Assembly (NCBI GenBank): GCA_963556495.2
Contig: OY747702.1
Coordinates: 12,646,193-12,710,192, forward strand
Direction: 5' to 3'
DNA: 64,000 bases
Origin: Valencia hispanica
Lineage: Eukaryota > Chordata > Actinopteri > Cyprinodontiformes > Valenciidae
Shown: piece after piece, positions 33,602-45,717 of the stretch
Numbering within the stretch: the first letter of the stretch is position 1
How the letters are laid out: each line of letters begins with the position of its first letter
The notes under the pieces: model-generated
The model's database searches: none
Told to the model about the DNA's origin: nothing
Seen by the model: the letters and a program-made list of their open reading frames with translations, nothing else
Program-made: the position numbers and the translations under genes

Positions 33602-34340
33602 GGGCTGGCCATAGGCAGGTTCTGGAGTTTTCCCGAACGGCCAGCCTGTTCTAGGGCCGGTGGCCGGAACGTTTTGTTTGTTTTTGTTTTTGTAGCCTAC
33701 TCTGTTTGTGTGCGTGAGTGAGACATCTTCCTTTATAGAAGATCTTTGTGATTTGTCCTGCCACTGTGCACCTTCCCTTATCTCAACCGTCCATCAGCCT
33801 GCAGAGCAGCAGATTACATACTCATCGTACTTATTTGATCCGGAGATTGCTGTACAAAAACAAATTATGGTCAACGGTCCCGGGGCGAAGATGTTTTCTC
33901 CATTCTTGAATCACCAAATCAGCTGCAGAAATGTCTCTTGCTTTAGGTAAAAAAATAAAACATTCTTAACTTCACATGGATGATCATATTTTTTATGGCC
34001 AGTCTTGTACATTAGCCCGTCTGGGCCAACGCTCAAACTCTCTCATACCCAGATCATGTCTCCCCTTCCTACAAGCAGCTTCGGTCTTCAGTCCCCTGAT
34101 GTTATGGCTTCATTGTAAGGTCAACCAAAACACTCCTCACTGCTGAGGAGTCAGCAGTGAGATCAGAGTGGGTAAAAGGGCTCATCCCTGACTCTAATAA
34201 GTATGCCATATTCCCCAGGTACCTTTAATAATAATTTCTTAATCATTTTCTTGACCTAATCTTGAGATATTTCTGTAACACTCCCTTGCTGTGCTCAATT
34301 CCACGGAGTTTGGAAATATCCCAGCATGTTTTTATGTTGC
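33602..34340. other. Possible small DNA transposon and non-coding sequence
   Basis: TGGGCTGGCCAT with CGGCCAGCC and GGGCCGGTGG near 33605-33665, and TGGCCAGTC...GTCTGGGCC near 33998-34027, may be remnants of paired ends, but a convincing inverted repeat and target duplication are not seen. Confidence 0.25.
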
Positions 34341-34343
34341 GAC

Positions 34344-35032
34344 CAGAGGTGGGTAGAGTACCCAAAATTGTATTCAAGTAAGAGTAGCACTAACGTAATA
34401 GTATAAAGTAGCCATCCAAGAATTTACTCAAGAGTAAAAATATCTAAAATGGCTATAAGTACTGAATAATCAATCAGAACCTCAGATCAGTTCTATTGGC
34501 ACTGATTATTTTAAATAATTTAATCAGACAGACAAAAATATAAAGTTATGTGCAAATTCTGGTATTTTAAAGAGTACAATGAAAGAATTAAAACCCATAA
34601 ATATAATCACAAAATACATTTAAAACAGAAAAAACACTGTTTCAAATCAAAATTGTTCAACATTAAATTTATGAATACTTACAGTAGGTAATGTATCTGT
34701 ATTAGAACAGGGTTCCATATTTAAATGATCTCAAAATGTCTCACCAGCTAGAAAAGAACCTTAGAACAACAAAGCTGGTGTATAAACAAGAGGTCTGTCT
34801 CACTTTAGCATACACTGTAGGTTTGTGTCCTTGTCTGGTGCATTTTTGGGTAAAACATGTTTGTTTTGATTCAGGGAAATTATCATGAGTAGGTAGCGGA
34901 TCCAGAACTTTTACTCAAGAAAGAGTACTTTATAATAATTTTACTCAAGTAAAAGTAAAAAGTGTGGTAAAATAAAACTACTGCCAAAAGTATTTTTATT
35001 TTCTAAAAAACTACTCAAGTAAATGTAAGTAG
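34344..35032. mobile_element. hAT-type non-autonomous element, right end missing
   Basis: The left end CAGAGGTGGGTAGAGTACCC followed by TATTCAAGTAAGAGTA is the well-known terminus of fish hAT elements. Repeats of ACTCAAGTAAAAGTA near 34950-35030 belong to the right part, but the final TACCCACCTCTG is absent. Confidence 0.65.
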
Positions 35033-35211
35033 ATTGTGATGACATAAAACATATAATTAGCCTATTACCTTAAACATCTTATTAATATTATTGGTAGAAT
35101 AACACATTATGTTGTTATACTAACAATTAATTTTTTGTTAAAATCATGGCTCCACTTGCATCCTTTGAGCAATCAGATAAAAGGTCTTCATCAAACCAAG
35201 CTCCCGGGCTT

Positions 35212-35265
35212 AATTCATTTCAATTCATAAATACTTTATTGATCCCAGAGGGAACTTAAGAATTT
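35212..35265. repeat. Dispersed repeat end (ACTTTATTGATCCC), copy 3
   Basis: TTTCAATTCATAAATACTTT, ATTGATCCCAGAGGGAACTT. Compare 15040 and 20490. Confidence 0.55.
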
Positions 35266-35989
35266 CACACAGCAAATACGTTTATAGTAATGTGATTGTT
35301 TGAGTTAGTAAATTAGCAAGTAACATTTAGCTAGTAAATTTCAAGCTGAAATTTAGAACTGCTTTGATTTTGAGAAAACCAAAAATAAATTAAATAAATA
35401 AATAAGCTGGGACTGGAAATCAACCACAAATCTCAAAGAATCCGAATCAGCTTGATTGTGAGGCTAGGACCATGGTGTTGTCATCTTCTAGTCGCCCTCA
35501 CTCCTGACCCTATTTCAGTATTTCATTCTTCATCATCAGTGGTTCGTTCAGTTTGTCAAAGATAAGCTCACCAAACTAGTCACAGGAGGAGCCTGTTGAA
35601 CCTATATGCCTGTTCTAGTGCTGTGGTTTCAAACTGGGAGGAGGCAGGGGAGGTTTCATCCTGGTTGTATATAAGTAAGTACATAAGTAATGTCTATGGG
35701 ATCTAAGCATGAAAACTAGACACTCTTTTAGATGATTAGTAATTAATGTCTGAAACTGAACAAAAAAAATAGATTTTTCAGATTTTGGATGAATGTTTCA
35801 AAGACATTACCTTCCTCTTTCCAACTTGTCTGAAGGGTAGAATGCAGGCAACTCTTATTTTGGTAATTTACAGCTTGTGGTAAAAGTGTCTTCTTGGCCG
35901 GCTCAGAGAAATGGAAGAGGTCTGAGGGACAGAGCAGATCAGAATTCCAATGCTTGAAATTAAACAGACCTAACAAGGCTGACGCAACG

Positions 35990-36110
35990 TTGAAATATTG
36001 GCTGGGCGAGCCAATATACTGTAAATGCTGAAATGTTGGCTGACAAGGTTAATATGATTGCTAAAATATTGGCGAGTTGGGCTAGTATAAATGGATTTGA
36101 AATATTAACA
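35990..36110. repeat. Imperfect tandem repeat, about 36-base units
   Basis: Three to four units begin GAAATATTGGCTGGG, GAAATGTTGGCTGAC, AAAATATTGGCGAG, GAAATATTAA. An open minus-strand frame over it is likely a by-product. Confidence 0.6.
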
Positions 36111-36269
36111 CTGAGACTCTGCCACAGCTTTGGCTGAAGCAGCTGGGGAGCATTAAAAGAAGCACTTACCACAATATGTCTGCAGTTTTCCTTTGCTGAT
36201 GCTATTTCTGCATTTAATCTTTGTGGGACTATACACCTAGTGCAGATGGAATGGATGGACAAATGGATA

Positions 36270-37169
36270 TATTTTGTTTTGCATATTTATACCCCAAAGG
36301 CCTTTCACATCTTGACATTGTACAGTCTCAAACGTCAGAGTATTAATTTATTAGGATTTTATGAGAGGTCCAATCCATAATTGTGACATGGAAGAAACAA
36401 TGATCAAAAATCCGAAGAGTGATGTACTTTTGTAACAGGTCAGCTGTTATTCTGACGACAAAAATACCACCAATGATTAGAGAAAATCTGCTTGACTGTT
36501 CTATAAATTAGATTTTTGTATGATTTGATCATTTTTTAAGGTCAAACTCATTGAATTGCTGCATTGCTGTTCAAACGCATGGTAGAAGCGTGAGCTGTGT
36601 CAGTGAAGAACTGAGCATGCCCATTGCCGTCTCTCTTTTCACCAAAATGCATGTTTGATCACACAAGTTGACATTCCACATATTTAGTCTTTCTGATTGG
36701 CCATCAATGCACAGCAAAAATGGGTGGGCTGGGGCAGAATGTACCGTGCCGCACTGATAGAGGGCAGCCATGTCTTGGTAGGTTAGCAGTTGTGCCGCAC
36801 GCTTTACATTTTCAGTCTTTGAAAAGTCGCTCAGACTGTTTAGATATTTGCTTTATCCCTGCAGTGTATTCATTATTGTTCCCTGAGAAAACTGAGGCCT
36901 TCACTGAGAATAAACGCCAGATGTCTGCATCTGGGCTCCTGTTTTATAACTGGGAGGCCGAGGAAGGCAGCTGGTTGCACTGATTTTCATGTAGGTGTAT
37001 CAGAGTAAAAGAGACTGAAGACAAGTACATACCACACCTCTTATAATTAGGAGCTGCTTTGTTTTGGTCCATAAAATAAAATCCCAAACACATTAAAGCT
37101 TGGAGCTGTAACATGGCAAAATATGGAAACGCTCAAAAGATATGAACACCTACTGTATGCAAGGCACTG
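36270..37169. mobile_element. Tc1-type non-autonomous element
   Basis: The right end ATGAACACCTACTGTATGCA, AGGCACTG, then TA, and the inner TAAAATCCCAAACACATTAA match the usual ends of a fish Tc1 family (ATACTTTTGCAAGGCACTGTA). The left part has the mirrored TATTTATACCCCAAAGGCCT and TTAGGATTTTATGAGAGGTC. Between them is about 600 bases with no transposase. The left terminus is worn, so its start is estimated. Confidence 0.6.
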
Positions 37170-37929
37170 TAGACTCACAATGAAAAAAAACAACGAAACT
37201 GTTCACGACTGTTTTTAATTTTTAATATTCGGGGATGCTGGTTGCTCAAGCTTTCTGACACAACAGCAACAGCGGCTAAAACAAAGTGTGAACCCATGCA
37301 TAAATAGGAAGCTGTGAGCTCTTAGTAAACAAGTTTCATTCCCTAGTCACAAAGTTCATCCTTCTTTCTTTGTTTCTCTCGCCCTCCTATTCACCTCCAC
37401 GTCCTCCTCTTTTGCTCTATCAGAACAAAAGTACCTGGTCAACCATCACCCTCTCCTCCCAGTACCTGAGTAGGTTTAAAGTCTCAGCGGTGGCATTTAA
37501 CAACGTATTGCAAGAAATCTAAATAGGCCAAAAGGATCACATTAGCGGTATGGCCCGACAGGCCTATACCCTGCTAAACTGGGAGCAGCACAGGTTACAA
37601 AAACAGACGAGATAAAAAAAACTAAAACGTAGCCATAGCCACATTGTGTAATAAAATGCGACAATGTAAACAATAAAGTCACTGAACAACATATATTTAT
37701 TTATTCGAGTGTGCTTTTGTTTTGATATCAGCAATGCATTAGAGAATATATAAAAGCAATTTGTTTTAATTAAGGGAGTACTGTAGCTCTTTCCAAGTCT
37801 TCAAAGGAATTTTCTAGGCCAAACAAAGATAATTGGATGATCATATAATAATGTTGTATTATTAAATATAATAATAGGATAATAATATTAGCATTATCAA
37901 CTACAAAAGCACCCTGAGAACACAGACCT

Positions 37930-38766
37930 CCAACAAGGCAGCTCACCCCCCTCTCTCCCCAGACGGTGACCCCTAAATCTAATCACTTGTTCCTGGTCCC
38001 ACTGCAGACATTTCCTGAAAATGTAATCAAAATCTGTCAATAACTTTTTGAGTTATCTTGCTAACAGACAGAAAAACACACATAGGCATGGGCCGGTATG
38101 AGATTCAGACGGCATGATAACCGTAGGCAAAAATATCACGGTATTATGATTACAGCTCTAAAATGTATATTTTTAATGTCTGTATTTTTTTTAAAGGAAA
38201 AAACTTTTTAGTGAGGCAGATATGGTAACTAACTAGCATCCTAAGATAAATCATCATTAGCATTCTAGTTACCATATCGGTCTCAGTTAAAAAAAAAGTT
38301 ACTAAGGATAGAGATGAAGAAAAGATAAGATATGGTAGTTACCATGTCTGCCAAGGTAACAAGCTCATTTCACTAATGTCAGACGCTAATACGCTCGTTC
38401 ATTTTAAGACAGCATTAACTTTACCTTGAATTTAGCATACAACGATGGGTGCTGCTCCCAAACATGCGCAGTGATATTCGACGTATTGTCTCCTCGGGCT
38501 GCCACTGTTCTCAATCGGGGGAGGAGGAGGTAGTGGCGCTTTACGCTGCAGCTTCACACAGCATGAGGGAGAGGGACCTTTACTTTCTCCCTGACGAGAC
38601 GTCACATAAAAATAAAAACGCTTATACCACAGGGACGGTATGACGGAAAATTTTAGTGGTTTTGAAACCTTGACTTTTTCATACCGTGGTATACCTTGAA
38701 ACCGGTAACCGGCCCATGCCTACACGCACACAAAAAAAACACAACCTCCTTAGCGGAGGTAACTAT
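37930..38766. repeat. Dispersed repeat interrupted by a hAT element
   Basis: CACTTGTTCCTGGTCCCA, TTTCCTGAAAATGTAATCAA, ACTTTTTGAGTTATCTTGCT, AACAGACAGA on the left and AACCTCCTTAGCGGAGGTAA on the right are consecutive parts of one common fish interspersed repeat. The hAT element at 38083-38722 separates them. Class not assigned. Confidence 0.55.
38083..38722. mobile_element. hAT-type non-autonomous element, 640 bases
   Basis: Left end TAGGCATGGGCCGGTATGAG and right end GGTAACCGGCCCATGCCTA are inverted. Flanks AACACACA and CACGCACA agree at 6 of 8 bases. Inside, GATATGGTAACTAACTAG (38219) pairs with CTAGTTACCATATC (38265), giving a strong hairpin. There is no transposase. Confidence 0.7.
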
Positions 38767-38944
38767 GCAACTATTTCTTTATTATTAATTGACTCCCAAA
38801 AATTCAATGGTAAAATATCACTATGACAAAAAACAAATGTAAAATATTTTTTTTATATCTGTTTTAGTTTTTATTTAAAAGGTAGCATCAGAAAATGCTA
38901 AGATCAACAATGTTGGAAGAGGTATCATCATTCATTTCTTGTAT

Positions 38945-40039
38945 TTGGGAAAATCCAGGAAATCACATTGTATGATTTTTAAGATTTAATTTGTACAATG
39001 GTGCAGAAAAGAAGTATTTAGCACCTACAAACAAGGAAGAATTCTGGCCCTCACAGACCTGTTACTACTTCTTTAAGAAGCTCTTCTATCCTCCACTTGT
39101 TACCTGTATTATTGGCACCTATTTGAAACCTGGTGAAGACCTCCAGGAAACGTTTGACCTCTGTCATTGCCAACCAAGGTTACATTACAAGTTATGTTTA
39201 CAACTTAATTTCCCTCTGATATCAATAAAGTATGTTTGAATTTGAATTTAATTGAATTTGTATTACAAAGTATTGAGTTTTGTTAATGACCAAATACTTA
39301 TTTTCTCATTATTACACAAATACATTCTTTAAATAGCATCTCACCCCCAAATCAACTTTTTTTGCTGATAAACTGTATGAATGAGTGTATAATAGTGTTG
39401 TCTACATGTCAGGTCATTGTTTTGGTATTTTAGTGAATCTTAGTATAAATATAAATTTTCTGCCTAAAACTGCCAGGGTGGCGCCCTCTTCAGGTTAAAA
39501 CTATATACTGCATGTGAATTTGAATCGGGAATTGCTATTTGCTCTGCTGTGATGTCAGCCATCCTGCCTCTATGGGGTATAAAAGAAGCCAAGTCTCCGC
39601 CCACGTCTCCTCCACAGAACCTCCCTCCCTCCCCCCCTCCCTTTCCTCTCTTTCCTTTTGTGAAGGAGATGGAGAAATCCTTCACTTTAAAAGATCGCTC
39701 TGAGGCAAAGGAGCTCTTGTTGCTCTCCATTTTTTCTGCTGCCGTCTGTGCTACTGCAACAGCGCTGCGTTCATGATGTAAGTCACAGCCCAGACCACGC
39801 CCAGCCCCCCCTCCCGAGCTTTCGCTGGTCCGCCAGGCAACTATTCAAACAGGAAATGTGGGAGGAGTAACACTCTGGTAGGGGGTGAGTTGCTCTTTAA
39901 AAATCATACAATGTGATTTGCTGCATTTTTTTTTTGCATTCTTTCTCTCACACCTATAACAATTACAGACCTCTCATCTTTTTAGGTGGAACAACTTTCA
40001 CAATTTACTATAAACTAAAATACTTTTTTTGCCCCACTG
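38945..40039. mobile_element. Tc1-family relic without transposase, carrying a nested MITE
   Basis: Segments match the Tc1 element at 45720-47670: AGAATTCTGGCCCTCACAGA, CTCTTCTATCCTCCACTTGT, GAAACGTTTGACCTCTGTCA, GACCAAATACTTATTTTCTC and the right end TTTTTTTGCCCCACTG followed by TA. The transposase gene is missing, deleted between about 39131 and 39135. The left terminus is lost. A piggyBac-like element is inserted at 39333. Confidence 0.75.
39333..39896. mobile_element. piggyBac-like MITE nested in a Tc1 relic
   Basis: TTAA flanks both sides (39329-39332 and 39897-39900). The ends are inverted: ATAGCATCTCACCCCC at the left and GGGGGTGAGTTGCTCT at the right, 14 of 16 pairing. TTAA with such ends is the mark of piggyBac elements. 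At 564 bases it has no transposase. It has a CpG- and C-rich centre with TGGGGTATAAAAGAAGCC at about 39574, a TATA-like box. Confidence 0.75.
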
Positions 40040-40779
40040 TATAAATCTCAACAATATTTTATTGAAACAACGAAGCTGTTGTATAGTAATGTAAAACAAA
40101 ACACAGCAATTTGACACATTGTCAACATGTTGAAAGAAACTACATTTTCAGCAAAGCGAAAGACTGTTAAGCGAAGACTCCTAAATTTGAACAAGGCACT
40201 GTGCAGATTTTTAACAGCCGAATAGAAGGAATATACTGTACTGCTTGATGGTTTAACCTGAACAACTACTCCTGACCTTTTTGTGTGTGGTCGAGTGGCA
40301 GAAATATTTTTTCGTGTGACAAGATGATGAAATGTTGTGTACCTATCAGCACTGTCAATAGATTACGTTATTTTATCCCACTTCACTTAGTCTTCCCGTA
40401 CTTTGAAGAACAGGTCAGGAAAGGGCAACAGTGAAGCCTGATTTGAAGGAGGTTGGATTTAAAGTTGGAAACAGTTAGAGACATGTAATAGAGCATACCA
40501 GCCAATGGTTTAGAACTTTTAATTTTTAATAGAAAGCTATGGAGGGACTTTTTATGCTTAGCCAACTAGTGAGTCTGACAATTCTGTATATAATCTATAA
40601 ATCCCATTAAAACATTTTGCATATTTCTAATTGAAAAAGTTGATAGTTATTAGAGTGATTTATTGGTTACTAGGTTGGTGGTTTCTAGTGTTGTTATTTT
40701 TCACTTCATTTTTTAAAAACAGATAATGGGTAAATGTAAACTTTAATTATCTTATGGAGTTAATACAGTGATTTAAATC

Positions 40780-41345
40780 TGGTAAAGCCACCAAGCCACC
40801 AAACAACTTACCAAACAATCATCAACCAATACATCAAAAATAAACAAATTATTATTCAGCCAACCACTTGATCAACCAGCCAACCACTTGATCAACCAAC
40901 CAACTGACCAGGCATCCAACTAACCAACCAAGCAAACAAAGCCTCCTACCAACCAACCAGCCAATCTAATAACCATCATATCAACCAATCAATAATCAAA
41001 TTAATCACTGAACCACCCAGTCCATTAACCAACCTACCCACTAACCAATCCACAGTCCAAACACACTTCCACTCTACCTATCAACAACCAACCAAGCAAC
41101 CCACCAACCAACCAGTAAACCAATATATCAACCAACCAACCTAATAATCAATCCGCCAGCTAACTAACTAATTGAACAACCAATTGAAAACCAACCTAGC
41201 AGACAACCAAACAATATAACAACTAAGCAACCTATCAGCAAAAATACCCAGTAACGACCTTTTGGCCAACAACTCCTTCAGGATACTAACAACATCACAA
41301 TCCAACCCACTCACCAACCAACCTAGCCACCAACCAAATTTATAT
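40780..41345. repeat. Degenerate CCAA/CAAC-rich low-G tract
   Basis: More than 550 bases built of AACCAACC, AACCAATC and related words, with very few G on the plus strand. The period is about four but heavily varied. No coding sense. Confidence 0.85.
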
Positions 41346-42326
41346 AGCATATTTCAACTGCATAAAATTATGTTAAACACATTTTTTATAAAATCCTTGT
41401 AAACATAGGTAATTATGAAAGTCAAAAGAAAAACAATTGGGAATGAAAAAAAGAAAAGAAAATGAAATGAAAAAAGAAAATAAATATCAAAGAGAATTTT
41501 AGAAGAAAAAAAACTATTTAAAATTAAAAAGCTGCTTCATTATAGCAAGACTGATGGTCGGAGTTTTTTTCATCTACATTTTGAAAAATCTATATTTTGC
41601 CTCCTTTGATCTGCCCTGAAAGTTTGAAGCTTGGTGACTAGAAGCTGCATCCCCACATGTTTTTGTTCTGCTTTGTAAAAAAGCTAAAAGAACTGGAGCA
41701 CCTAGGAGACCTTCCAGAGTGATATATCAAAAGCTGTTTTAAAAGCTACTTCAGTAAAAGCCCAGAGTGCTTTGTATACTCAGACTTATTTTTAAATTAA
41801 TACAGGAAAATTAAAAAAACTAAAACCACTTTACAATACGTACAATATGTGATATCATGTTAAGTAGAATCTGGCAGCAGACCTGTAACTGTGCTCTCTG
41901 TAAATTTACTGTGTTCACTTGAAGATCACGTATTGTTCACAAAGTCTGACTTGTGTAATATAAAAGCAGTTGTTAGTATTTTTGAATTATTTAGAAGAAA
42001 AGACTCTATTTTAAGATATCACTTAAAAATGCTAGGCAGGGCCAGAATTAGATTCTCTGTACGTGTGGAGGAGGGCCTCCCTCGTAAAAATAAAACCTGC
42101 AGGTTTTGAGCAATTAAACTATAACAATGATTCTGTTGCAGCAAATACATTTCATATCTTATATTGAGTTATTACAAACAATAAAATGTGTAACTGTAAC
42201 AAATGTTGAATTGATTTTGTAGAGATTTACTTCCTGTTTTCTCACCTTAAGCAATAGGAGTGGACTTGGATTAAACTGGAGTTCAAAAAACTTTAAAGTC
42301 AGAGGAAGTTTTTAACGCCAACAAAT
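41346..42326. other. AT-rich non-coding stretch
   Basis: Nothing recognised apart from A-rich runs near 41430-41530. Confidence 0.4.
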
Positions 42327-42445
42327 CAATCCATCCATCCATCCATCCAATGTCTTCCTCTTGTCCGAGATCGTGTTGACCATTTATTTATCTCCACACC
42401 TTTATTGTCTAGCTCATTCTGGGGAATCCCAAGGTGTTCTCACTC
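42327..42445 (-). mobile_element. RTE (Rex3-like) LINE 3' end, antisense
   Basis: On the minus strand the order is GGGATTCCCCAGAATGAGCT (codons for the last ORF2 residues, RLGIPQNE type), then CTCGGACAAGAGGAAGACAT and a (TGGA)n tail (ATCCATCC on the plus strand). This is the layout of RTE elements of fish, cut to about 120 bases. Confidence 0.6.
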
Positions 42446-42714
42446 CAGAAGGGATTTTTTTCCCTTCTCTTTTCTTGGAGACACATAATTGGTAAGGACT
42501 GAAGGATCACGGTAAACTGGCAAACACAAACCAGATAAACAGTGGCATTCCCGGATGGAGACGTGTTTAAACTGTGTCGCCTTCAGGTGCACTCTGTACG
42601 CCGCAGTAACGGCTCGTCTCACAGCTCTACAGCAAACGCAGACGACTTGACGGGCGGGTTGAAAGAACAGGAGGGAGATAGATTAACTGGTAGACAGTGA
42701 CAGAGGGGTAGAGT

Positions 42715-43050
42715 ATGAGCCCTGAGCCCTTCACCATGTGCTTAATGCTAACTGTTTCACTTGGTTTGTTGCCAACGGCTTATTCCAAACCAAGGACAGC
42801 TCCCCTGGTTACCGACTTCGCTCGCTTGGGAGGCACACATTTAGATAAAGTCTCTCTCTTTTCCTTGCTCTCATTCTCCCAAGCTCGTTCGGTCTCATTG
42901 GGGAGGCCGCATTTAGCCACGCTCTCCTTCTCTTTCATTCTTCCTGTTCAATCTCTCTGTGGAATGTCAAATTTAGAGTCATCTTGCCCTCTTTCTCTCT
43001 GTGTCTTTTACAGTGTCTCCAAGCTCGATTTCCACTCAGTTTCTCTCCAG
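42715..43050 (+). other. Open frame over imperfect repeats, function unknown
   Basis: An open frame of 112 codons starts at ATG 42715. Its first part (MCLMLTVSLGLLPTAYS) looks like a signal peptide. The DNA beneath is made of imperfect units of about 75-95 bases, each with a GAGGC..CATTTAGA-type core (about 42830, 42904, 42967, 43053) and C/T-rich filling, which can keep frames open by chance. No domain is recognised and no splice context is clear. Probably not a gene. Confidence 0.25.
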
Positions 43051-43059
43051 TGAGGCCGC

Positions 43060-43775
43060 ATTTAGAGCTTGCACCATAGGGAAACACCATGGCCTTTAGG
43101 TCCTATTCAATTAAGCCCTGGCTGAATCACACACACTCTTCGCGAACTGGTGTTCAAAGACTAGCTGAGAATCACTGAGGCAAAAGAAAATGGGTACACC
43201 GCGACATGCATGTACATGCGACGGGGCAGTAAACCTCTCTGATCAATTAGAAATTGGAAATGTCACTGTAATGTTTTTGGACTGACTTTAATTCAAAATA
43301 CCATAGCCAATACTTTTTTTATGTTCTTTGCTTTCTTAAAGCCATTTCCTTAACAGGCCTTTGCTGAAGATAGACTTTATTAGTCAATCTATACACTAAG
43401 AAATACTTACCAAAACAAAATGGTTTTGGTTTAAGGAACCAATTTGGTTGATTGACACATCCATTGAACCGTCAGAACCAATAGAATTCAGGTATGTTTA
43501 CAAAAATCATGTAGCCAACCTCATTCACCAATAACAATGAAGGAAATGCATTTGCCGTTAAGTGAGGGAATGTTGCGTCGCAGTTTTCTACACAGTATAC
43601 AGGAGGCAAAAAACCTGAAAACAGTCAGGAATCACTAATTGTGACTCAGTGATAATGTATTACAGGAGCCGCAAATAGGTGAAACCAAGAATACTGAGCC
43701 ATGAATAGGTGGAGGTCTACTGTTAATTTATTCCATTTCCAAGCCCACCTAGTCCTAGCCACACTTACAATGGAT
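43060..43775. other. Non-coding stretch, nothing recognised
   Basis: Mixed AT-rich sequence without element ends. Confidence 0.4.
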
Positions 43776-43780
43776 GCTGG

Positions 43781-44447
43781 TGTCATGGTCTTTGGATTTT
43801 TGTGTAGCAAGTTTAAGTTTTTCCTTCCACTTGGTTTTCTTCCCCTTTTTACCCCAAGGTGCCCTCTTGTGTTGCTCCTCCTGTTTGTGTCTTAAGTTAG
43901 TAGTTTTCCTTCAGTGTAATTATATTTTTGTATTCTGGCACTCCCTGGGTTCTGTAGATGTTTTTTCACCTTTGTCTATGTCCACCTTCCCATTTGTGTT
44001 TCCTTTATCTCTTTATTTATTTCTTCCTTCTGTTCTCCACTGTTTCCTGTAGATTTCTCCTTAGACTTATTATCCTTTCTAGTTTCTTTACAGTCTTCTG
44101 TCTCCCAGCCATTTTACCTCCTGTCCCAGTTAATTACTTTCACCTGCTCACTCCCTCTCAGCTGCAACCGCTTTCACTAAATGGTCTCCTGCTCCTTCCG
44201 TGTTCACTCTTCACTCTCCTCCTCAGTATATATTCGGTTCTCATTCACTCACTACTCGCTGGTTCGTCCGTCATTCTTCCCTCTCTGGTTCCTGCCTTCC
44301 CTGTTGCCCGTCTGGTTCCTGTTTCCCCGTTTGCTGCCTTTTGATCCTCCTGAGTTTTGTAAGTTCCCCTTCCTTGTGTTTTTGTTATTAAATCATCTTT
44401 TTGGATTTTGCTGCACTTGGGTCCTCCCTTAACCTTAAAACATGACA
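43781..44447 (+). mobile_element. Solo LTR
   Basis: It begins TGTCATGG and ends CATGACA, inverted over seven bases, and is flanked by the exact duplication GCTGG (43776-43780 and 44448-44452). It has a TATA-like CAGTATATATTCGG at about 44224 and a polyadenylation-like TTATTAAATC near 44386. With 667 bases and no interior it fits an LTR left after recombination between two LTRs. The five-base duplication suits Ty3/Gypsy-type or similar elements. A relative lies at 955-1322. Confidence 0.8.
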
Positions 44448-44452
44448 GCTGG

Positions 44453-45717
44453 TGCATATTTCCAGCAGTTGATGGGGCAAGAACTTCATCACAGGGTCAG
44501 ATGTAAGGGACAAAGTATTTCATGGAACATATGAGACATAAGACCTAGGAGACAAAGTCATTTATTCACACACATAGACTCATAATTAAGGCCAGTTCAG
44601 AATCTCCAGTTAACCTAACATGCATATCTTTAGCCTAAAATTAGTAACTCTGAGAAAATACAGTCTTCACACACTAAGGCCACTGACCCCGGGTGGTGTT
44701 TCAACCCAGAACCCTCCGGCTATGGGGCTTGTGTCTTAATATCACATCAGGTATGTATAATGTTTAGCATCAAGGTTTATTTTTTCATTGCTGATGCTGT
44801 TTTCTAAAAAAAATAAAAGATAGATGTGGCAGTAACATAATGACGGTATTCCTGCTAATTACTGCAACAATATTCTGGTCTTTCTCCAGGAACAGGTCAA
44901 GAACAATGTTCCATAGAAGAGAAAGCACTGAACAGTGCAACATTAAAACAGCTTTGCCTGGGTATAGAATTAAGTCCTAGAATGTGGACTTTGGTGTTAA
45001 AATGTGTTTATTTTTACCCAGCTAATTTGGTTTTGCATTCTGGCCAAAGGCAGTGAGATGATTCAGAGTTGGTATGCAAACAAAAGTGTTCCTGCACAGA
45101 GCTCAGCTGGAGACATGAACGAAAACAAACTACTACTGCCGACAAGTGAAGAACTCAACTTTTTCTGTTTTTATGGATTCAAAGTAAGCACTTCTGAAAA
45201 CAAGCAGAATCTTTCCAAGTCTTCTCTCCAGTCATCAGAACATAGCAGAGATTCTGCTCACCTGAAGAAATACCAGCAAGGTCTATAAACAGAACTGGCC
45301 CTGTGGTGCCCTGAGCTGAGGGATCAGCACTCTGGACATTATCTATAACAAAAAGCTTGCAAGTTGTGGCAAAGAAAGTGATTTATTATCTGACAACAAG
45401 CTTAAGCAACTGAGCATTGTTTCTTCAAAGAGGACTGCTGAGTTCCACAGAGGTTAGATAGCTCAGTGCAACATAAGCTGTTTCTCCATCTTAAAAAGTC
45501 AGTTGATCTAAGCTTAACTTATCCTCATTTTGTTGGGACGGTCTCCAAAGGTTCCCTTTTTAGCAGAGCTACACTTGAGCTTTGTATGAAATATTGAAAT
45601 GGACAACATTACTGTAAGAGAAAGTACACTTTAAATCTTTTCTGGGGTTTTTATCACATCAGTGCCTCAGGTTTTCTCAGCATGGTGACAAATGGGCAGA
45701 ATCACCCTCAAAACAAA
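44453..45717. other. Non-coding stretch, nothing recognised
   Basis: A frame of 94 codons at 45004-45288 shows no family resemblance. Confidence 0.4.

Noticed and set aside
40780..41345. CRISPR-like array
   Set aside because: The repeats are four-base words without spacers, in a vertebrate genome.
43701..44432. Several overlapping hydrophobic plus-strand frames
   Set aside because: They follow the pyrimidine-rich solo LTR, which gives Leu/Ser/Phe-rich frames in all phases.
45004..45288. 94-codon open frame as a host gene
   Set aside because: No family resemblance, no splice or promoter context, low complexity.
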